The notes under the pieces are model-generated. The model did not search any database and was not told the origin of the DNA. It saw only the letters and a program-made list of their open reading frames with translations. Shown here in pieces: positions 15,184 to 22,840 of a DNA stretch of 64,000 nucleotides. The stretch spans positions 1 to 64,000 of the forward strand of contig NZ_JFCB01000027.1 in the NCBI RefSeq assembly GCF_000725125.1. The letters run 5' to 3'. Both the position numbers and the translations under genes were made by a program. Within the stretch, counting starts at the first letter, position 1; every line of letters begins with the position of its first letter. This DNA comes from Streptomyces toyocaensis. Lineage in GTDB: Bacteria > Actinomycetota > Actinomycetes > Streptomycetales > Streptomycetaceae.

Positions 15184-16527
15184 TCACACCGGCGGGTGTG
15201 CCGGGGCCGGGCCCAGGGTCGTGGTGCCCGGGGCCGTGCGGTGGCCCAGGCCGGTGCGGTAGGCGTCGAGGGCCGCCTCGACGCGGCCGGTGCGCCGCAG
15301 GAGGTCGCCGAGGAGGCGGCACAGGTCGGCCAGGTCGCCGGCCGCACCCGCGCGTTCCAGGAGGCTCATGGCACGGACGTAGTGTTCCTCGGCCTCCTCG
15401 GTCCTGCGGGCGTCCTCGGCGATGATCCCGAGCAGCCGGTGCGCCGCCGCCGCGTGCACCGCGCCCCGCTCGGGGGAGAGCCCGCCGAGCACGTCCCGCA
15501 GCAGCTCCGCCGCCTCCCGCGAGCTGCCGCGCCGGTGCAGCACGTCGGCCAGCTCGACCGTCAGCTGGCTGCTGTAGAGGGACGCGCGGGTGGCGGACAG
15601 CATGTGCAGCGCCTCGCGCATCTCCTCCTCCGCGCGCTCCAGTTCGCCGTTCTGCGCGTACACGTACCCGCGCATCCAGTGGCAGTTGGCCAGCTCCGTG
15701 CGCAGTCGCAGCCCCCGGTACAGCTCCGCGGCCCGGGCCAGCGAGGCGTCCGCCTCCGCGAGGCGGCCCTCGGCGAGCAGGGTGCGCGCCACCGACCGGT
15801 GCATGCGCGCCACCAGCGCAGGGTCACCGCACCGCGGCGCGAGCGCCAGCGCGAACTCCGCCGCCTGCGCGGCCCGCGCGTGCGCGCCCATGTCCATGTA
15901 CGGGCCGATCACGCCGGAGTAGAGCAGCAGCAGCGCGTCCGGGTCGTGCAGTCCGCCCCGGTTCAGTTCGTCGAGCGCGGACTCCAGCAGGTGGACCGCG
16001 TACCGCAGCTCCCCCGCGAGGTAGTGGGCGACGGCCCGCCCGCGCAGCGCCGGCACCCGTGCGGTCAGCGGCGCGTCGGCGAGCGCGGCCTCGGCCTGCT
16101 CGAAGTACTGGCGGCCCAGGGCCGGCTCCCCGGTCTCCAGCGCGCACTCCCCGAGCCCGAGCAGCGCGGCGGCCCGCTCCCCGGTCAGGCCGTGCGTCTC
16201 CGCCTCGGCGAGCAGCCCGGTGTACTGCTCCACGGCCGCCTCCGCCTCGCCGCCGGCGAGCGCGCGCTGCGCCTCGGTCAGCCGCAGGCGCAGCTCCGTC
16301 ACGAGCCGCGCCGGGCGCCCGGTCGCCAGTTCGTCGAACGCGACTCCCAGACGGTCGGCGAGATGCCGCAGCGCGTCGTCGGAGGGGCGCACCCGCCCGG
16401 CCTCCAGCGTGGAGATGTAGGCAGGCGTGTAGACCGGCTCGGCCAGCTGTCTCTGGGTCAGGCCACGCTCCACTCGCAACTGCTGCACCCGGCGCCCTAT
16501 GATTCCGGGCTCGTCCCGCTCCCCCAT
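15184..16527 (-). CDS. XRE-family HTH regulator with long TPR domain
   Basis: A 447-residue protein with an N-terminal Cro/CI-type HTH (about 10-68: IIGRRVQQLRVERGLTQRQL and YISTLEAGRVRPSDDALRHL). About ten tetratricopeptide-like helical hairpins fill residues 75-440, for example CALETGEPALGRQYFEQAEA and MRGYVYAQNGELERAEEEM. This HTH+TPR plan is that of RRNPP-type regulators (PlcR, Rgg, NprR), whose TPR groove binds a re-imported signalling peptide. Divergent from it, 97 bases away, is a 54-residue secreted peptide gene, and the gap holds repeated GTTAAAC half-sites. A peptide-responsive switch is inferred. It could instead sense another partner protein. Confidence 0.85.
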   Translation of the reverse strand: MGERDEPGIIGRRVQQLRVERGLTQRQLAEPVYTPAYISTLEAGRVRPSDDALRHLADRLGVAFDELATGRPARLVTELRLRLTEAQRALAGGEAEAAVEQYTGLLAEAETHGLTGERAAALLGLGECALETGEPALGRQYFEQAEAALADAPLTARVPALRGRAVAHYLAGELRYAVHLLESALDELNRGGLHDPDALLLLYSGVIGPYMDMGAHARAAQAAEFALALAPRCGDPALVARMHRSVARTLLAEGRLAEADASLARAAELYRGLRLRTELANCHWMRGYVYAQNGELERAEEEMREALHMLSATRASLYSSQLTVELADVLHRRGSSREAAELLRDVLGGLSPERGAVHAAAAHRLLGIIAEDARRTEEAEEHYVRAMSLLERAGAAGDLADLCRLLGDLLRRTGRVEAALDAYRTGLGHRTAPGTTTLGPAPAHPPV

Positions 16528-16574
16528 GCCAACTCCCCCAGCGGCCCTTGCCGTTCGCGTCCGACAGCCCCTAG

Positions 16575-16602
16575 GTTAAACCGCGCGTTAAACGTGTTTA
16601 AC
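16575..16602. promoter_or_regulatory. Candidate operator of the XRE-TPR regulator
   Basis: Three heptamers, GTTAAAC at 16575-16581 and 16587-16593 (12-bp spacing) and inverted GTTTAAC at 16596-16602, form an AT-rich cluster in otherwise GC-rich DNA between the divergent regulator and peptide genes. The last two make a near-palindrome, GTTAAACGTGTTTAAC. Confidence 0.6.
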
Positions 16603-16624
16603 CCACCGCTGTTGCGAGGTCGCC

Positions 16625-16789
16625 GTGCTGGATCGCACACGCTCCACCGAGCGTTACGCCCGGGGTTTCACCGCGGCCGTCGCCGCGGTCGCGGCGCTGG
16701 TCCTGGCGGCGAACGCGGGCCCGGCCAGGGCCGCCGACCCCGGCCCGGACCGCCAGACCCCGGCGCCGGTGGAAGCGGTGGCCCGGTAG
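16625..16789 (+). CDS. Small secreted peptide precursor, divergent from XRE-TPR regulator
   Basis: A 54-residue frame from GTG 16625 (GAGG five bases upstream) to TAG 16787-16789. It reads MLDRTRSTERYARGF, then a hydrophobic core TAAVAAVAALVLAANAG, a signal peptidase site around PARA-ADP and a mature tail of about 17-18 residues ending TPAPVEAVAR. The composition is that of a Sec signal peptide with a very short exported product. It was found by reading the DNA; it is too short for most gene callers. The last three codons and the stop lie in the first copy of a 14-bp tandem repeat. Placement beside an HTH-TPR regulator suggests a pheromone precursor, but no homologue is recognised. Confidence 0.55.
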   Translation: MLDRTRSTERYARGFTAAVAAVAALVLAANAGPARAADPGPDRQTPAPVEAVAR

Positions 16790-16827
16790 CGGTGGCGCGG
16801 TAGCGGCGGCCCGGTAGCGGTGGCCCG
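16775..16827 (+). repeat. 14-bp tandem repeat covering the end of the peptide gene
   Basis: Units GCGGTGGCCCGGTA (16775-16788), GCGGTGGCGCGGTA, GCGGCGGCCCGGTA and a partial fourth (16817-16827). Each full unit supplies a TA that forms TAG with the next G. Since 14 is not a multiple of three, copy changes upstream of the stop would shift frame. Confidence 0.7.
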
Positions 16828-16931
16828 CCGTCGGCCGGACAGGGCCCTGCGCGGCGCCCCGTCGTCCCCCTCAGCCACCCCCCACCGTCGTGGCAGCGCG
16901 GTCGTGCGCCGGGGAGGATGCGTACGCCGGC

Positions 16932-18011
16932 TCAGCCCTGGGTCTGCAACTGCCGTAGCTGCCGCCGGACGTGGTCCAGGGCTCCCTCGCGGCGCCCGGG
17001 CACCCGGCCGCGCACCTCCGCGAGGACGGAGCCGAGTTCGCGAGCCAGGGCCGGGTCGCCGATCCGGCCCCACTGGTGGTGCGCCCGGTCCACGGCCGCC
17101 TCGACGGCGGGCGCGTCCGCCGGCTGGCCGGCGGCGAGCCGCGCGGTGGCCACCGCCAGCCAGGCTCGGCAGCTGCGCGCCGCGTCCCCGGCCAGCATCG
17201 CCAGGTCCGCCCGGACCTCGGTCCAGTGCATCGCCTCCTCGGAGACGGGCCCGTGCGCGAGCCCGGCAGCCTGCTCCAGCCGCGCGGCGAGCGCGTCGGC
17301 GTCCGCGTGCCGGCCGGAGCGCACGGCGGCGGTGACGGCCGCGTGCGGGTCGCCCGGGAGCGGCCCGCCCTGGGCCAGCAGCAGCTCCGTGCCCGCGCTC
17401 TCCGGCGCGATCCGGGCCAGCGCCCGCTCGTGCAGCTCCTCCTCCGGCGGACGCCGTCCGCTGCGCAGGACCGTCGCGACCGCCTTCATGTACGCCGGTG
17501 CCGCGACCGCCCGGCGGGACGGCGGCGGCGCGACGCGACCGTACACGGCGTTGTCACGCCCGCAGTCAAGCGGCGACGGGCCCGGCGGCCGCGGCGCGCA
17601 CAGCGACCGCCAGGTCTCCTGGTCGGCGTGCAGGTCGAGGAACAGGGTCGTCGCGCCCGCCGGACGCAGCCGCAGCTCCTCCCGGAACCAGTGCCAGGGC
17701 AGCGCCGTGTACCGCACGGTGGAAGCGGTCGTCCGGGCCAGCGCCAGGTGCGGCAGCCGCTGGCGGCGGTCGAGCTGGAGCTGGCCGGTGACGAACACGG
17801 TCAGCGGTCCCGGGGTGGCGGCGGCCGCGCGCAAGCGGGTCAGCACGGCCTGCGGCTCCAGCGGGTCGGCGAGTTCGACCACGTTCGCGGTGTCCGTGCC
17901 GGACAGCACGGAGGGCGGTACCGCCGCGAGGACCGGGAGCACGGACGCCGCGTCCACCAGGCGCCCGCGGCCCAGCGGCGAGGCCGCCAGCAGCAGCACG
18001 GTTCCGGGCAT
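16932..18011 (-). CDS. Hypothetical protein, possible caspase-like/Rossmann N-terminal domain
   Basis: A 359-residue protein with GGAGGG ahead of ATG 18011. The N-terminal half has alternating hydrophobic strands: GTVLLLAASPLGRGRLVDAA, PLTVFVTGQLQLD and ATTLFLDLHADQETW, the last resembling a catalytic-strand arrangement of nucleotide-binding or caspase-like folds. The C-terminal half is helical and Ala-rich, with MHWTEVRADLAMLAGDAARS resembling TPR-type helices. No signal peptide or transmembrane segment is present. I do not recognise the family beyond its occurrence beside XRE-TPR regulators in Streptomyces. It may be a cytoplasmic partner of the neighbouring regulator or peptide, which is speculation. 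Confidence 0.6.
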   Translation of the reverse strand: MPGTVLLLAASPLGRGRLVDAASVLPVLAAVPPSVLSGTDTANVVELADPLEPQAVLTRLRAAAATPGPLTVFVTGQLQLDRRQRLPHLALARTTASTVRYTALPWHWFREELRLRPAGATTLFLDLHADQETWRSLCAPRPPGPSPLDCGRDNAVYGRVAPPPSRRAVAAPAYMKAVATVLRSGRRPPEEELHERALARIAPESAGTELLLAQGGPLPGDPHAAVTAAVRSGRHADADALAARLEQAAGLAHGPVSEEAMHWTEVRADLAMLAGDAARSCRAWLAVATARLAAGQPADAPAVEAAVDRAHHQWGRIGDPALARELGSVLAEVRGRVPGRREGALDHVRRQLRQLQTQG

Positions 18012-18074
18012 GGTCCCTCCCCCTGTCGATCACCTACGGCAGCACGGTAACCGCTGCGGCCGCGAAGGGGGCGG

Positions 18075-19286
18075 TCAGTACGGTGAACGTCCCCCTTCGG
18101 GGCCTTCGCCCCCCGCCGCGCGGGTCCGCCGCACCGCGAAGGCCGTGGTGTCGTCGACCAGGTGCCCCCGGCTGTGCCGCAGCGTTCCGTCGCGTACGAC
18201 GGCGACCAGCCGGGCGGGCGCCACCACCCGCGGGTCCGCGGCCACGGCCCGCTCCAGGTCCTCGGTGAGCGGGTAGAAGCGTCCGTCGCCGTCCCGCGCC
18301 TCGGTCACCCCGTCCGTGACCAGCAGCAGTGTCTCGTCGACGGCCAGCGGCATCCGGCGCACCGGGGGGCCACCAGGGGCCAGGTCGCGGCAGCCCAGCG
18401 GGAGACCCCCCTCGGCCGGCAGGATCCGCACGCCGCCGGGGCCGACGGCCAGCGGGTGCTCGTGCCCGAACACGACGGCGTCCACGACGTCCGTGCGGCC
18501 CGCGGGGAAGCCGAGCAGGACGGCGGTCGCGAAGCGGTCGCCGTCGTCCCGGCCGAGCGCGGTGGTGTACTCGCGGTGGCGCAGCATCCTGTCCTCCAGC
18601 CGGTCGGCGACGGCCGTCAGGTCGGCCTCGTGGTAGCCGGCCTCCCGGAACGTGCCGAGCAGCACCGCCGCCGTCTCCACCGCGCCCAGCCCCTTGCCCT
18701 GCACGTCGCCGACGAAGACGCGGGTGCCGTGCGGACCCGGCTGGATGTCGTAGAAGTCGCCGCCGACCCGCGCCCGGGCGTCCGCGGTGAGGTAGATCCC
18801 CGCGTGGTCCAGGCCGCCCCAGCCCCGCGGGAGGGGGCGCAGCACGGTACGGCGGACGGTGTCGGTGACGTCCCGCAGGTGCAGCGCGCGGCGCTCCCCG
18901 CGCACCCGCACCGCGCAGGCCAGCGTGGAGAGGACGCCACCGGCCGCCACGAGGATGAAGTCCGGCAGCCCCGCCTGGAACTGGTGCGGCCAGGCACTGT
19001 CCACGAGGCTGTACGTGACCATCGCCAGCGTGGCGTACACGGCCGTGCCCCACACCCCGCAGAGCGCGGAGGCGATGCCGGGCACCAGCACGATCCAGGA
19101 GATGGTCCGGAACTCGCCGCCGGTGTTGTAGTCGGCCGCCGTGATGGCGAGGAGCAGCAGCAGCGGCGGCACCCAGGCGACGCTGCGGCCGCCCACCTGC
19201 AGCATCTCGTGCCGGTGCACGACGTCGCGGCGGCCGGCCCGCGGATACCGGTCGTGCAGGACCTGCCCCCCGCTGCCCGGACTCAC
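18075..19286 (-). CDS. Membrane-anchored PP2C-type (SpoIIE) phosphatase
   Basis: A protein of about 403 residues. Three or four hydrophobic segments occupy roughly residues 30-120 (VAWVPPLLLLLAITAADY, TISWIVLVPGIASALCGVWG, DFILVAAGGVLSTLACAV). A SpoIIE/PP2C catalytic domain follows from about 155: ARVGGDFYDIQPGPHGTRVF supplies the first metal Asp, FVGDVQGKG the second, and DETLLLVTDGVTEARDGDG the C-terminal metal site. Such phosphatases dephosphorylate anti-sigma-factor antagonists. GTG 19286 is assumed as start; ATG 19205, just before the first membrane helix, is possible. No antagonist gene is adjacent. Confidence 0.85.
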   Translation of the reverse strand: MSPGSGGQVLHDRYPRAGRRDVVHRHEMLQVGGRSVAWVPPLLLLLAITAADYNTGGEFRTISWIVLVPGIASALCGVWGTAVYATLAMVTYSLVDSAWPHQFQAGLPDFILVAAGGVLSTLACAVRVRGERRALHLRDVTDTVRRTVLRPLPRGWGGLDHAGIYLTADARARVGGDFYDIQPGPHGTRVFVGDVQGKGLGAVETAAVLLGTFREAGYHEADLTAVADRLEDRMLRHREYTTALGRDDGDRFATAVLLGFPAGRTDVVDAVVFGHEHPLAVGPGGVRILPAEGGLPLGCRDLAPGGPPVRRMPLAVDETLLLVTDGVTEARDGDGRFYPLTEDLERAVAADPRVVAPARLVAVVRDGTLRHSRGHLVDDTTAFAVRRTRAAGGEGPEGGRSPY

Positions 19287-19417
19287 CGCCCCAGCGAAAC
19301 ACGGGCCCGCACGGCCCGCATCCGGTCCCGGGGACGCCTGGCCCCTCGGTCGACTTGCCGCGCGACCGCGGCGGGTGTGCCCTGGGAGGGCAGGGACGCG
19401 GAGAGAGGAGTGCTCCC

Positions 19418-19858
19418 ATGGCGCATGCGGCACCCCGGCCCCGTAAAGCGATCGAGCGGGGCAGCACGACGGACGTCTTCAGCCCGCGGGTCCACAGGGC
19501 GGCGCTGGTCGCGGCACCGGTCGCCCTCGGACTGGTGTACGGCTTCTGGGCGGCGGCCAACCGGCGTTACGGCGGGCCCGTCACCGGCTGGAACCTGCTC
19601 TTCGGCTTCCTGACCGCGCTCGTGTTCGCGGTGGTCCTCATGGCGCTCCTCGCCCTCGCCCCGAAACTGCGGCGGGAACTGCACGCGGTGGTCTGGGCCG
19701 CCTTCTGCGGCATCGCCGTCGGCTTCCTGTTCAGCCAGTCCGGCGGCAGCATCCTGCGCTCCGGGGCACTGGGCCTGGGCGTCATGGCAGGCGTCTTCGC
19801 CATGATGTTCTACCGTTTCTACACCCACGAAGACGCCTCGGGCCACCCCGTCACCTAG
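19418..19858 (+). CDS. Hypothetical membrane protein with four predicted helices
   Basis: A 146-residue protein with GAGAGAGGAG ahead of ATG 19418. After a basic N-terminus it has four hydrophobic segments: AALVAAPVALGLVYGFWAAA, WNLLFGFLTALVFAVVLMAL, AVVWAAFCGIAVGFLFSQ and ALGLGVMAGVFAMMFYRFY. No catalytic motif or known domain name is recognised. The gene is divergent from the membrane phosphatase and lies just upstream of another membrane-protein gene in the same direction. Confidence 0.75.
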   Translation: MAHAAPRPRKAIERGSTTDVFSPRVHRAALVAAPVALGLVYGFWAAANRRYGGPVTGWNLLFGFLTALVFAVVLMALLALAPKLRRELHAVVWAAFCGIAVGFLFSQSGGSILRSGALGLGVMAGVFAMMFYRFYTHEDASGHPVT

Positions 19859-19981
19859 CCACCCCGCCTGCGGGGCCGGGAGGTGCCCTCCCAGGGCGCG
19901 GGGGAGGTTCGGCGCCGGGGGCCCCGCCCGTTCGGGCCGCCTCCACTCGCGCCCTCCGCCGACGGACCGTTGCCTGGAAGC

Positions 19982-20890
19982 GTGTCCCTCCGCAACGTCC
20001 TGTCCGCGACCCTCGTCGCCCTCGCCTGCCTCCTCACCCCCTGCGCCGCCCTCGTCGCCTGGGCGGGCTTCGGCCTCGCGGACACCGGCCGCTACGTCGC
20101 CGCCATGGCCCCCCTCGCCACCGACCCGGCCGTACGGGCCGCCGTGGCCGACACCGTGGGCGACGAGGTGGCACGCGAGCTGGGCCAGAGGACGCCGGAC
20201 GCCGGCCTCGCCCCGTTCGTCCGTGACGCCGTGCACTCCTTCACCCGCACGGAGGCGTTCCGCACGGCCTGGGTGGCGGGCAACAGAGCCGTCCACGACG
20301 CGGTCCTGCACGCCCTGCGCGACGACACCGCCACCCGCGGCCCGGTCACCGTGGACCTCGCCCCCGTCGCCGCCCAGGTGCGGCAGCGCCTCGCCGCCGA
20401 CCACATGCCCTACGCCCACCGCATCCCCGTCGAGCACACCGAGGTCGCGGTGGTCCCGGCCGACGAGGTCGCCGGACTCCGGAAGGGGTACCACGTGCTG
20501 GACACCGCCGCCCTCTGGCTGCCCCTCGCGACCGTCCTCCTCGCCGTCGGCGGGATCGCCGTCGCCGCCCGCCGCCGCCGCGCCCTCACCGCCACCGGCC
20601 TGGGCACGGCGCTGGGCGGCGCCCTGCTGGCGGTCGCGGTGGCCGCCGGGCGCCGGCTCACCCTGGCCGATCTGCCCGAGCGCCTCCACCGCCCGGCGGC
20701 GGCCGCGGTCTACGACGCCCTCACCGCCACCCTGCGCACCGCGTCCTGGCTGCTGCTCGCGCTGGGCCTGACGGTGGCCCTGGCCTCCTGGCTGACCGGC
20801 CGCCGCGGACACCGCCGGCGTCCTCCGTCTCCCGCGACCGCCCCGGGGGGCCGTTCCCGGCAACCGTCCGTCACGTTCCCTCGTCCTTGA
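19982..20890 (+). CDS. Hypothetical membrane protein with large extracellular loop
   Basis: About 302 residues if GTG 19982 is used. A signal-anchor helix (SATLVALACLLTPCAALVAW) precedes a soluble loop of about 150 residues (GRYVAAMAPLATDPAVRAAV through VVPADEVAGLRKGYHVLD). Then come three helices: LWLPLATVLLAVGGIAVAA, GTALGGALLAVAVAAG and SWLLLALGLTVALASWL. The pattern is common in Streptomyces proteins of unknown role. The start is uncertain, because the ribosome site GGAAG is too close to 19982 and an in-frame GTG at 19883 exists; homologues begin near MSLRNVL. No enzyme motif is visible. Confidence 0.65.
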   Translation: MSLRNVLSATLVALACLLTPCAALVAWAGFGLADTGRYVAAMAPLATDPAVRAAVADTVGDEVARELGQRTPDAGLAPFVRDAVHSFTRTEAFRTAWVAGNRAVHDAVLHALRDDTATRGPVTVDLAPVAAQVRQRLAADHMPYAHRIPVEHTEVAVVPADEVAGLRKGYHVLDTAALWLPLATVLLAVGGIAVAARRRRALTATGLGTALGGALLAVAVAAGRRLTLADLPERLHRPAAAAVYDALTATLRTASWLLLALGLTVALASWLTGRRGHRRRPPSPATAPGGRSRQPSVTFPRP

Positions 20891-20933
20891 GGGAGGATTC
20901 GGGCATCGCACCCGTGAGCGGAAGGCCGGAACG

Positions 20934-21935
20934 TTGGACACTGCGACTGCCGACCCGACGGTCACCGGGGACGGGAGGGAACGCCGGCCCGGGGGCGGGC
21001 GACGGTTCGGTGCCCGGTGCGCGGCGCTGCTGTTCGCCGGGGTGAGTGTGGTCGTCGGGTGCCGCACCGCCGACACCGACGGCATCACCCCCGTGCCCCA
21101 GCTGCTCGCCTTCCTGCCCTGGCTGCTCGTCCCCACCGCCGCAGGACTGCTGTTCACCCTGCTCGCCCGCTGGTGGACCGGCGCCGTGTGGGGCGTGGTC
21201 CTCCTGGGCCTGCTGGCCTGGTTCATCGAGCCGTACGGGAAGAGCGGCGATCCCGCGGGGCCGCCCGTCGCCGGGCTGCGGGTGCTGACGTCCAACGTGG
21301 AGTTCGGGCAGGCCGCCGGGGCGCTGATCGAGGCCGTGCGCCGCGAGGAACCGGACGTCGTGTTCGTCCAGGAGTGCGAGTACACCTGCGACGCGGCCCT
21401 GAAGCGGGAACTTGCGGCCGTCTTTCCGCACCGGCAGGCCGTGGCGGGCGGAGGTTCGGAGGGGTCCGTCATCCTCAGCCGCTTCCCGCTCGGGGCCATC
21501 GACGGCGTGCCCGGCACGATGGGCATGCCCGGGGCCGTCGCCGACGTCGGCGGACACACCGTACGGCTCCAGCTCGCCCACCCGATGCCGCCGCTCCCCG
21601 GCCAGGTGCGCCTGTGGCAGCGGGAGCTCGGGCGGCTGCGCGACGCGGCCGCCGCCCGGGACACCCCGACCGTGCTCGCCGGGGACTTCAACGCCTCGCA
21701 GGACCACGCGGCGTTCCGCCGCATCCTCGACACCGGCCTGCGCGACGCGGCCCGGCTGGACGGCTTGGACCGGACGCCGACCTGGCCGGCGCGCACCGCT
21801 CGGGCGTTCGGCACGCAGATCGACCACGTCCTGGTGTCCGAGGAGTTCGCCGCGAGCCGGGCACGCTTCCTCGACCTCCCCGACACCGACCACCGCGCAC
21901 TGGTCGTCGACCTGACGCTGCACGGCGGCCGGTGA
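20934..21935 (+). CDS. Membrane-anchored endonuclease/exonuclease/phosphatase (EEP) family protein
   Basis: A 333-residue protein read from TTG 20934 (GGAAGG eight bases upstream). Three hydrophobic segments lie at about 25-100 (CAALLFAGVSVVVGC, LLAFLPWLLVPTAAGLLFTL, AVWGVVLLGLLAWFI). The EEP catalytic domain has the LTSNVEFG metal site, VFVQECE glutamate, the LAGDFNASQDH motif and the C-terminal QIDHVLVSEEF and TDHRALVVDL (Asp-His pair). Such proteins hydrolyse phosphodiester bonds in nucleic acids or lipids; the membrane anchor suggests the domain works outside the cell. Substrate unknown. Confidence 0.85.
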   Translation: MDTATADPTVTGDGRERRPGGGRRFGARCAALLFAGVSVVVGCRTADTDGITPVPQLLAFLPWLLVPTAAGLLFTLLARWWTGAVWGVVLLGLLAWFIEPYGKSGDPAGPPVAGLRVLTSNVEFGQAAGALIEAVRREEPDVVFVQECEYTCDAALKRELAAVFPHRQAVAGGGSEGSVILSRFPLGAIDGVPGTMGMPGAVADVGGHTVRLQLAHPMPPLPGQVRLWQRELGRLRDAAAARDTPTVLAGDFNASQDHAAFRRILDTGLRDAARLDGLDRTPTWPARTARAFGTQIDHVLVSEEFAASRARFLDLPDTDHRALVVDLTLHGGR

Positions 21936-21960
21936 GCGGGCCCGGCCCACGGCGTTCCGG

Positions 21961-22638
21961 CTAGCGCGAGGACTTCTGCAGCGCCTTCTCCGCCTTGTCG
22001 AGCGCGGCGGCGAATCCGTACGCCCAGAGCTGGTTCACCCGCGACCGCTCCGCCGAGTTGGGATAGGCGTTGGTGCAGGACGGGCCGGGACCGCCGCCGG
22101 ACATCAGCTCGCTGCACGGACCCGAGTAGTGGTCCGGCAGACCGAGCACGTGGCCGGTCTCGTGCGCGGTCACGCGCGTGGAGTCGTAGGTCTGGTTCTG
22201 CCGGTAGTCGAGGAAGATGTAACCCCGGCCGTGACCGTCGGTGGAGGCGTACGAGCCGCGCGAGTCGTTGCCCTCGTAGTACGAGAAGTCGGCGCCCGAC
22301 GTGCCGGCCTGGAGTCTCACGTTGGAGACCGAGCTGTTCCAGATCTGCGTGCTGCGGGCTATCTGCGTGGCGAACGAGGGTGCCCGCGACGCGTTGTAGA
22401 CGACCGTGACGGCGGCCGTGCCCGTCGGGTTCGCGGCCCGCTTCTCGGCCGCCGACTTCAGCACGGCCTCGAAGAACGCGCGGTTCGCCGCCGCCTCCTC
22501 CGGGGAGCCGTCGTAGGCGGCGATCGAAGCGGTGTCGAGCGGGGCGGAGGCGGCGGTTGCGGGTGCCGTGCCGAGGCCGAGGGCGGTGAGGCTCAGACCC
22601 GCGGCGGTGAGCACGGACAGGGGCATGCGCATGCGCAT
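21961..22638 (-). CDS. snpA: Snapalysin, secreted M7 zinc metalloprotease
   Basis: A 225-residue preproprotein with AAGGAG ahead of ATG 22638. The signal peptide ends near ATAAS (residue 31), followed by a short propeptide. The M7 zinc site is HETGHVLGLPD (159-169), with the HExxHxxGxxD pattern in which Asp replaces the usual third His, unique to snapalysins. Four Cys downstream (GPCSEL and PSCTNA region) fit the family disulphide. It digests extracellular protein such as casein. The divergent LysR-type gene 202 bases away is the classical snpR activator arrangement, and a T-N11-A palindrome lies between them. Confidence 0.95.
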   Translation of the reverse strand: MRMRMPLSVLTAAGLSLTALGLGTAPATAASAPLDTASIAAYDGSPEEAAANRAFFEAVLKSAAEKRAANPTGTAAVTVVYNASRAPSFATQIARSTQIWNSSVSNVRLQAGTSGADFSYYEGNDSRGSYASTDGHGRGYIFLDYRQNQTYDSTRVTAHETGHVLGLPDHYSGPCSELMSGGGPGPSCTNAYPNSAERSRVNQLWAYGFAAALDKAEKALQKSSR

Positions 22639-22719
22639 CGATGACTCCTTGAGGTGGGGGTGAGTCATGTGTCATCGGTGAGTGTCCGCGCCCGTCCGGC
22701 GGCTGTGATGATGGCAACC

Positions 22720-22742
22720 GGTGATAGGCCCGCGCTATCGCC
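22720..22742. promoter_or_regulatory. LysR-type operator between snpA and its regulator
   Basis: GGTGATAG (22720-22727), seven bases, CTATCGCC (22735-22742) is an inverted repeat with one mismatch. It contains the LysR T-N11-A core (T22725, A22737) and lies in the divergent gap 82 bases upstream of snpA. Confidence 0.65.
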
Positions 22743-22840
22743 GGACTCCGGCCAAGCACGCGGCGTCGCCCGACTCCGCCTGAACGGGCGGGATTTGTGA
22801 GTCTGGTGAAACGTGAACTTCCGCCTTACCCTCCCAGGGC

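Noticed and set aside
19283..22759. An open minus-strand frame of 1158 codons
   Set aside because: It runs opposite four convincing plus-strand genes and through snapalysin in another frame; long antisense frames arise by chance at this GC content and its translation has no recognisable domain.
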